DNA of 35,573 nt, taken from positions 1 through 35,573 of the forward strand of contig JAZOMZ010000027.1 in the NCBI GenBank assembly GCA_045654205.1, written 5' to 3'. This DNA comes from Enterocola sp045654205 (GTDB lineage: Bacteria > Bacteroidota > Bacteroidia > Bacteroidales > Paludibacteraceae). Positions 31,654-35,573 of the stretch are shown in pieces (position 1 is the first letter of the stretch; every line of letters starts with the position of its first letter). Below the pieces are notes generated by a model. It made no database searches, was not told the DNA's origin, and worked only from the letters and a program-made list of their open reading frames with translations. The position numbers were made by a program, and so were the translations under genes.

Positions 31654-32827
31654 AAAGATATTTTTAAAGAAAGGAAAAGAGTCTTCTCTTGAACGTTTTC
31701 ACCCTTGGGTGTTTTCTGGTGCGGTGGCATACGCCGACAAAAATATTGCCGAAGGCGAAATTGTTGAAGTTTATACTGCAAACAAAGAATTTATTGCAGT
31801 AGGTCACTTCCAAATTGGTAGCATTGCTGTGCGTGTGCTTAGCTTCAATCAGCAAGAAATTAATCACGATTTTTGGGTAAAACGCTTGTCGGCCGCATAT
31901 CAAATGCGTAAAGATTTGGGTTTGGATTATACTCCTGAGCATTCTTCTTTCCGCCTTGTGCATGGTGAGGGCGACTTTTTGCCTGGGCTAATTGTGGATT
32001 TCTATGGTTCAACTGCCGTGATGCAAGCTCACTCTGTGGGAATGCATATGCATCGTCAGGAGATTGCGGAGGCTATCGTGGCAATTAGCGAGGGAAAGAT
32101 TAAAAATGTTTATTATAAGTCTGAAACTACACTTCCTTACAAAGCCGATACTGGTGCAGAAAATGGCTATCTGATTGGTTCAGATTCTGATGCTATTGCC
32201 CTTGAAAATGGCATTAAGTTCTGCATCGACTGGGAAAGAGGTCAAAAAACAGGTTTCTTCATCGACCAACGTAGCAACCGTCAGCTTCTAGAACAATATT
32301 CTCGCGGTCGTAAGGTGCTAAATATGTTCTGCTACACAGGTGGTTTCTCATGTTACGCTATGCGTGGTGGTGCTGCTTGTGTGCATTCAGTGGATAGCTC
32401 TTCAAAGGCCATTGACCTTGTAAACAAAAATATGGAGATGAACTTCCCTGGAGATACTCGTCATGAGGCGTTCGCTCAAGATGCGTTTAAGTTCCTTGAC
32501 AATATGTCTGACGATTATGATTTAATCATCCTTGACCCTCCTGCATTTGCAAAACACCGCGATGCTCTTCGCAATGCTCTTCAAGGCTATAAACGCCTAA
32601 ATGCCAAGGCTTTTGAGAAAATTAAATCGGGCGGTATCTTGTTTACATTCTCTTGTTCACAAGCTGTAAACAAAGACCAATTCCGTCTTGCCGTATTCTC
32701 TGCAGCTGCCATGAGTGGCCGCAAAGTACGCATTCTTCACCAAGTAACTCAACCTGTAGACCACCCAATCAATATTTATCATCCGGAAGGGGAGTATCTT
32801 AAAGGGTTGGTGCTGTACGTCGAGTAA
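31643..32827 (+). CDS. rlmI: Class I SAM-dependent 23S rRNA (cytosine-5) methyltransferase, RlmI-like
   Basis: A 394-residue protein. A PUA-like N-terminal RNA-binding domain (about 3-75, HPWVFSGAVAYADKN) leads to an EEHEE-like linker and a Rossmann methyltransferase domain from about 190. Visible motifs: QKTGFFIDQRSNR, VLNMFCYTGGFSCYAMRGGA (SAM-binding loop), DLIILDPPAFAKHRDALRNA and GGILFTFSCSQAV with the catalytic Cys in SCS. RlmI of E. coli methylates C1962 of 23S rRNA at C5; the same activity is inferred here. Third gene of the overlapping DUF5063/exonuclease operon. The stop codon ends 1 nt before the left heptamer array. Confidence 0.88.
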   Translation: MNYKKIFLKKGKESSLERFHPWVFSGAVAYADKNIAEGEIVEVYTANKEFIAVGHFQIGSIAVRVLSFNQQEINHDFWVKRLSAAYQMRKDLGLDYTPEHSSFRLVHGEGDFLPGLIVDFYGSTAVMQAHSVGMHMHRQEIAEAIVAISEGKIKNVYYKSETTLPYKADTGAENGYLIGSDSDAIALENGIKFCIDWERGQKTGFFIDQRSNRQLLEQYSRGRKVLNMFCYTGGFSCYAMRGGAACVHSVDSSSKAIDLVNKNMEMNFPGDTRHEAFAQDAFKFLDNMSDDYDLIILDPPAFAKHRDALRNALQGYKRLNAKAFEKIKSGGILFTFSCSQAVNKDQFRLAVFSAAAMSGRKVRILHQVTQPVDHPINIYHPEGEYLKGLVLYVE

Positions 32828-32828
32828 G

Positions 32829-32856
32829 TTAGGAGTTAGGAGTTAGGAGTTAGGAG
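32829..32856 (+). repeat. Array of four TTAGGAG heptamers (left arm)
   Basis: Four perfect head-to-tail TTAGGAG units (32829-32835, 32836-32842, 32843-32849, 32850-32856), then ttaa. It begins 2 nt after the rlmI stop codon. Confidence 0.95.
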
Positions 32857-32893
32857 TTAAATAATCTAATTATAACCATCTTATTAATTTCTT

Positions 32894-33253
32894 ATGGAAA
32901 ACAAAAGTTTAATTAAAGAAAAGAGTTTTAATTTTGCTATTAGGATTATTAAATTGTACAAATATTTAAATAGTAAAAATGAATATATAATATCTAAACA
33001 AGTATTACGTTCTGGAACTAGTATTGGTGCTAATGTTTGTGAAGCACTATGTGGTATAAGTAGAAAAGATTTTTTATCAAAAATGTATATAGCTTACAAA
33101 GAAGCTGTAGAAACAATTTATTGGATTGATATATTACATAAATCTGATTATATTAATAAGAAAGAATATACATCAATTCATAAAGAAGCAAGAGAAATAT
33201 ATAAAATATTAAGCAGTATAACTAAAACAACAAAAACAATTCCTAACTCCTAA
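32894..33253 (+). CDS. Four-helix-bundle protein (23S rRNA intervening-sequence protein / Avd-like)
   Basis: A 119-residue helical protein with the family signature: FNFAIRIIKLYKYL (about 12-25), SKQVLRSGTSIGANVCEA (about 34-51), SRKDFLSKMYIAYKEAVETIYWIDIL (about 56-81). The family includes proteins encoded in intervening sequences of spirochaete 23S rRNA and is related to the Avd accessory proteins of diversity-generating retroelements; cellular function is generally unknown and may be nucleic-acid binding. The last three codons and the stop (Pro-Asn-Ser-stop) are made from the right heptamer array. AT content is clearly higher than in neighbours, suggesting acquisition. No reverse transcriptase is present in the window. 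Confidence 0.85.
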   Translation: MENKSLIKEKSFNFAIRIIKLYKYLNSKNEYIISKQVLRSGTSIGANVCEALCGISRKDFLSKMYIAYKEAVETIYWIDILHKSDYINKKEYTSIHKEAREIYKILSSITKTTKTIPNS

Positions 33254-33267
33254 CTCCTAACTCCTAA
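33240..33267 (-). repeat. Inverted heptamer array (right arm, CTCCTAA)
   Basis: Three perfect CTCCTAA units (33247-33253, 33254-33260, 33261-33267) preceded by a one-mismatch unit (33240-33246). They are the reverse complement of the left array and overlap the 3' end of the four-helix-bundle gene; the namZ-like start codon follows 5 nt later. Confidence 0.95.
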
Positions 33268-33272
33268 CTAAT

Positions 33273-34481
33273 ATGAAACGTCTATTATTTTACATATTAT
33301 TTTTGATTGTTCCATTCGTTGCATATTCGCAGGTTATGACTGGCGTGGAGGTGCTGCGTCAGGGGGGATTTGAATGCCTAAAAGGCAAGCGTGTGGGGTT
33401 GATTACGAATCCTACTGGGGTGGATAGCAACTTGAAATCTACTGTGGATATACTTTTTGAGGCAGATGAGGTGAATCTTGTGGCACTTTATGGTCCAGAG
33501 CATGGGGTGAGGGGAGATATTCCTGCGGGTGAAAAGGTAGAAAATCAAGTGGATGCAAAAACTGGTTTAAAAGTGCATTCTCTGTATGGCAAAACTCGCA
33601 AACCAACGCCTGAAATGCTTAGCGGTGTGGATGTGTTAGTTTATGATATTCAAGATATTGGTTGTCGTTCCTACACTTTTATTAGCACAATGGGGTTGGT
33701 GATGCAAGCCGCTTTGGAAAATAGTATCGAAGTGGTAGTGCTAGATAGACCAAATCCGCTTGGCGGAGAAAAAGTAGAGGGTAGTGGAGTGAGCGAAGGT
33801 TATTTTTCATTTGTAAGTCAATTTGATATACCTTATATATACGGTCTCACTTGTGGTGAACTTGCTCAGTATTTGAACGAAGAAATTTGTTGTTCACTCA
33901 CTGTTGTACCAATGCAAGGTTGGACTCGTGATATGAGTTTTAAGGATACAGGTCTGCCTTGGGTGCCTACCTCACCACATATTCCGTCGCCAGAGGCAGC
34001 TATTTGTTATCCTGTCACAGGTATAATTGGTGAAATGGGATTCCTTAATATAGGTGTGGGTTATACACTTCCTTTTCAACTTATGGCTGCGCCATGGGCA
34101 AATGCAGTTGCGCTTGCCGATACTTTAAATGCCAAAGAACTTCCAGGGGTGGCATTTCGTCCAATTGTTTTCAAACCTCTTTTTGGAGACATGCAAGGTA
34201 AATATGTGCAAGGTGTACAAATTCATATTACCGATTTTTATGCCGCTCGCATTTCAGAAATTCAGTTTCATGTGATAGATGCAATGAATAAACTTTATCC
34301 GGAACATAAGTTGTTTTCTGACGAAACCAAGAAACGTAACAATATGTTTGATAAGGTTTGTGGCACCGATTTTATTCGCACAGAATTTTCTAAAAACTAC
34401 AATGCCTCTGATATTTTGCCTTTTTGGCGCACAGGTGAAGAGGAATTCAAACAAAAATCTTCTACGTACTATTTATACTAA
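33273..34481 (+). CDS. namZ: NamZ-like exo-beta-N-acetylmuramidase (DUF1343)
   Basis: A 402-residue protein with a Sec signal peptide (to about AYSQ, residue 20). The DUF1343 hallmarks are GKRVGLITNPTGVDSNL (about 38-54), LVALYGPEHGVRGDIPAGE (about 69-87), SLYGKTRKPTPEML, VLVYDIQDIGCRSYTFISTM (about 117-136) and LDRPNPLGG. NamZ enzymes (GH171) remove terminal N-acetylmuramic acid from peptidoglycan fragments and serve cell-wall recycling in Bacteroidota; the same is inferred here. No MurNAc transport or kinase genes are in the window. The ATG sits 5 nt beyond the right heptamer array, so the array lies in its leader. Confidence 0.88.
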   Translation: MKRLLFYILFLIVPFVAYSQVMTGVEVLRQGGFECLKGKRVGLITNPTGVDSNLKSTVDILFEADEVNLVALYGPEHGVRGDIPAGEKVENQVDAKTGLKVHSLYGKTRKPTPEMLSGVDVLVYDIQDIGCRSYTFISTMGLVMQAALENSIEVVVLDRPNPLGGEKVEGSGVSEGYFSFVSQFDIPYIYGLTCGELAQYLNEEICCSLTVVPMQGWTRDMSFKDTGLPWVPTSPHIPSPEAAICYPVTGIIGEMGFLNIGVGYTLPFQLMAAPWANAVALADTLNAKELPGVAFRPIVFKPLFGDMQGKYVQGVQIHITDFYAARISEIQFHVIDAMNKLYPEHKLFSDETKKRNNMFDKVCGTDFIRTEFSKNYNASDILPFWRTGEEEFKQKSSTYYLY

Positions 34482-34544
34482 GTAGCGTATAATCACTTTG
34501 TTATACACATGTAAATTGAAATGTAAATGTAACAATTATGATTT

Positions 34545-34580
34545 TTAGTAGTGGTTTTGCAAAAATTCACTACTAATTTT
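34545..34580 (+). terminator. Possible terminator after namZ-like gene
   Basis: A 9-bp stem (ttagtagtg at 34545-34553, cactactaa at 34568-34576) enclosing an inner ttttgcaaaa palindrome, then tttt. The weak T-run keeps confidence moderate. A TTTG (34582-34585) and TTTCTTTG (34603-34610) pair just after it may be the promoter of the next lipoprotein. Confidence 0.45.
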
Positions 34581-34633
34581 ATTTGTGTATGATTCTTAGT
34601 ATTTTCTTTGCGCCGTTATTTTTAATACTTAAT

Positions 34634-35314
34634 ATGAAAAAGAAATTTTTATTTTTAGTAGTAGCAGTCGTAGCAATGGTGGGCTGTAAGAGTTATTCAT
34701 TTATGGAGTCAACTCCAAGTGTGGATTTAGCAAAGAAATTACCAGCAATGGAATTGAGCTTAGATGAACCAAGTTTTGCTACAGTTACTGGTTATGAAAC
34801 CACAAGATCAACAAGTAACACTTATGTTGATTATTCAAGTACATTAAATTTCGGATACGGAAGTACAAGTACTTCTTCTGTATCATATGAAAGTACAGAT
34901 TTACACAACGTAAAATCATTGTTCTACACCAATATGCACGACAATATTCTTAGCAAAATTGGTGAGAAGAAAGGTAAAGTAGTTTGTCGTCTTGTTACTG
35001 GTGATTCAAGAGACAACTTTGGTTTTACAATCCTTAGTGCATGTACACTATGTATTCCAAACCTTTTTGGTATGCCATTTGCTTCAAATACAACTGATAT
35101 GATGGTGGAAATGGACTTTATGGATATGAATAACAATGTTGTTGCTTCATATAAATCTAAAGCACATAAAGTGAAAAAATACTACGCATTTTATTGGGGA
35201 TATAAAGATGCAGAAGGTGTTGCTATTGCTGAAACATTCAAAAAATGTTTAGATGACATCAACAAACAAATCAAAGGTGACTACGAAAATCTAAACGCTA
35301 TTTATAGCAAATAA
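34634..35314 (+). CDS. Lipoprotein of unknown function (226 aa)
   Basis: The frame is open from 34583, but the ATG at 34634 begins a clean lipoprotein signal (MKKKFLFLVVAVVAMVGC, Cys18). The mature part has a Ser/Thr-rich stretch (ETTRSTSNTYVDYSSTLNFG, about 57-76), an Asn/Ile/Lys helix region, one hydrophobic stretch (FTILSACTLCIPNLFGMPF, about 131-149), then a beta-rich VEMDFMDMNNNVVASYKSKA and an ending helix. The plan resembles small envelope lipoproteins that form outer-membrane oligomers, but I cannot name a family. It stands alone between a possible terminator and a clear one. Confidence 0.65.
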   Translation: MKKKFLFLVVAVVAMVGCKSYSFMESTPSVDLAKKLPAMELSLDEPSFATVTGYETTRSTSNTYVDYSSTLNFGYGSTSTSSVSYESTDLHNVKSLFYTNMHDNILSKIGEKKGKVVCRLVTGDSRDNFGFTILSACTLCIPNLFGMPFASNTTDMMVEMDFMDMNNNVVASYKSKAHKVKKYYAFYWGYKDAEGVAIAETFKKCLDDINKQIKGDYENLNAIYSK

Positions 35315-35337
35315 TTTTAATTTATAAATAAAATAAT

Positions 35338-35372
35338 GAGAGGGGACAGTGGTTTTGTCCTCTCTTTTTTTT
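35338..35372 (+). terminator. Rho-independent terminator after the 34634 lipoprotein gene
   Basis: gagaggggaca (35338-35348) pairs with tgtcctctc (35356-35364) leaving a two-base bulge, followed by eight T. It lies 24 nt after the stop. Confidence 0.85.
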
Positions 35373-35407
35373 GTGCCTATAAAATTTTATATAATTAAAA
35401 AAAATGT

Positions 35408-35415
35408 TATATTTG
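35408..35415 (+). promoter_or_regulatory. -7 box (TATATTTG) of the final gene
   Basis: An exact TAnnTTTG match 41 nt upstream of the ATG at 35457, with an AT-rich tract and no convincing TTTG at -33. Confidence 0.55.
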
Positions 35416-35456
35416 CATTTGCAACCCTTTAGAAATCAATTACAAATCAAATATTT

Positions 35457-35573
35457 ATGAAAAAACTCACTACACTTTTTGTATTGCTGTTTACGGCATT
35501 TAATATGCTTGCAGCAAGCCTTACGCTTTACTTCGTGGACGAAAGCGGTTGGGGCAACATTCATGCATACGCA
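35457..35573 (+). CDS. Secreted protein with starch-binding-type module (3' truncated by window)
   Basis: The first 39 codons are visible. A signal peptide (MKKLTTLFVLLFTAFNMLAA) is followed by SLTLYFVDESGWGNIHAYA, which looks like the first strands of a CBM26-type starch-binding module (pattern YF....W..V..YAW). Such modules open extracellular alpha-amylases and starch-binding proteins in Bacteroidota. The catalytic part, if any, lies beyond the window, so only the export signal and the module start are supported. Confidence 0.6.
   Translation, partial: MKKLTTLFVLLFTAFNMLAASLTLYFVDESGWGNIHAYA

Larger units (their letters stand above)
32829..33267 (+). mobile_element. Putative mobile unit: four-helix-bundle gene bounded by inverted heptamer arrays
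   Basis: A 439-bp unit with TTAGGAG repeats at the left end and their reverse complement CTCCTAA at the right end, so the ends form a long inverted repeat around one small gene. The interior is visibly AT-richer than the flanking rlmI and namZ genes. No transposase is inside and no obvious target duplication is seen, so mobility is inferred only. Confidence 0.4.

Noticed and set aside
32829..32856. Heptamer array as a CRISPR array or telomere-like repeat
   Set aside because: Units are 7 nt without spacers, and the right array is inverted; this does not fit CRISPR, and there is no chromosome-end context.

Overview
The window looks like chromosome of a low-GC member of the Bacteroidota, most likely Bacteroidales. 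The signs are: type IX secretion (T9SS) cargo with type A and type B C-terminal sorting domains, a PorP/SprF-family protein, Bacteroidota-style promoters (TAnnTTTG -7 box, TTTG about 19 nt upstream), many short lipoproteins, and a btuG-btuB vitamin B12 uptake cluster behind a cobalamin riboswitch. Genus cannot be told from the sequence.

Layout. 1-5940: the 3' part of a giant PKD-repeat T9SS cargo gene with two nearly identical 573-bp repeats, then a PorP/SprF gene and a strong terminator. 5940-7053: a HigB/HigA toxin-antitoxin pair behind a repeated leader. 7054-8004 (-): a DUF3089 hydrolase lipoprotein. 8060-14039: promoter, cobalamin riboswitch and five genes (small T9SS cargo, DUF4465 protein, surface lipoprotein, BtuG-like propeller, BtuB receptor), the last three overlapping or tightly packed. 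14136-19876: a tiny membrane protein, an M16 protease and a convergent, T9SS-exported GH36-like glycosidase. 20053-25160: an accessory-looking stretch with two small membrane proteins, a frameshifted small gene, a second copy of the leader, a frameshifted DUF1016/YhcG nuclease gene, four unrelated small lipoproteins and a DUF2752 remnant. 25264-28686: a lipid kinase (-) and an MBOAT acyltransferase/SGNH partner pair. 28724-30535: tRNA-Lys and an ECF sigma, anti-sigma and periplasmic coiled-coil operon on the minus strand. 30590-35573: an overlapping DUF5063, exonuclease and RlmI-like operon, a four-helix-bundle gene enclosed by inverted heptamer arrays, NamZ-like muramidase, an unknown lipoprotein and the start of a starch-binding-type secreted protein.

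The clearest working system is the B12 locus. The RNA senses cobalamin, surface lipoproteins (BtuG and probably its neighbours) capture it, and BtuB imports it with TonB energy. The T9SS genes fit the sorting domains seen on the 8526 and 19876(-) products.

The most interesting structure lies in non-coding and repeat DNA. There are (i) inverted TTAGGAG heptamer arrays around a four-helix-bundle gene, with a solo pair supplying the btuG ribosome-binding site; (ii) two REP-like hairpins with a compensatory base pair, inserted in frame in two unrelated genes; (iii) a bipartite leader repeated upstream of the toxin-antitoxin pair and the DUF1016 gene; and (iv) a perfect 28-bp palindrome exactly at the DUF1016 frameshift. 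No transposase, integrase or CRISPR array was seen.
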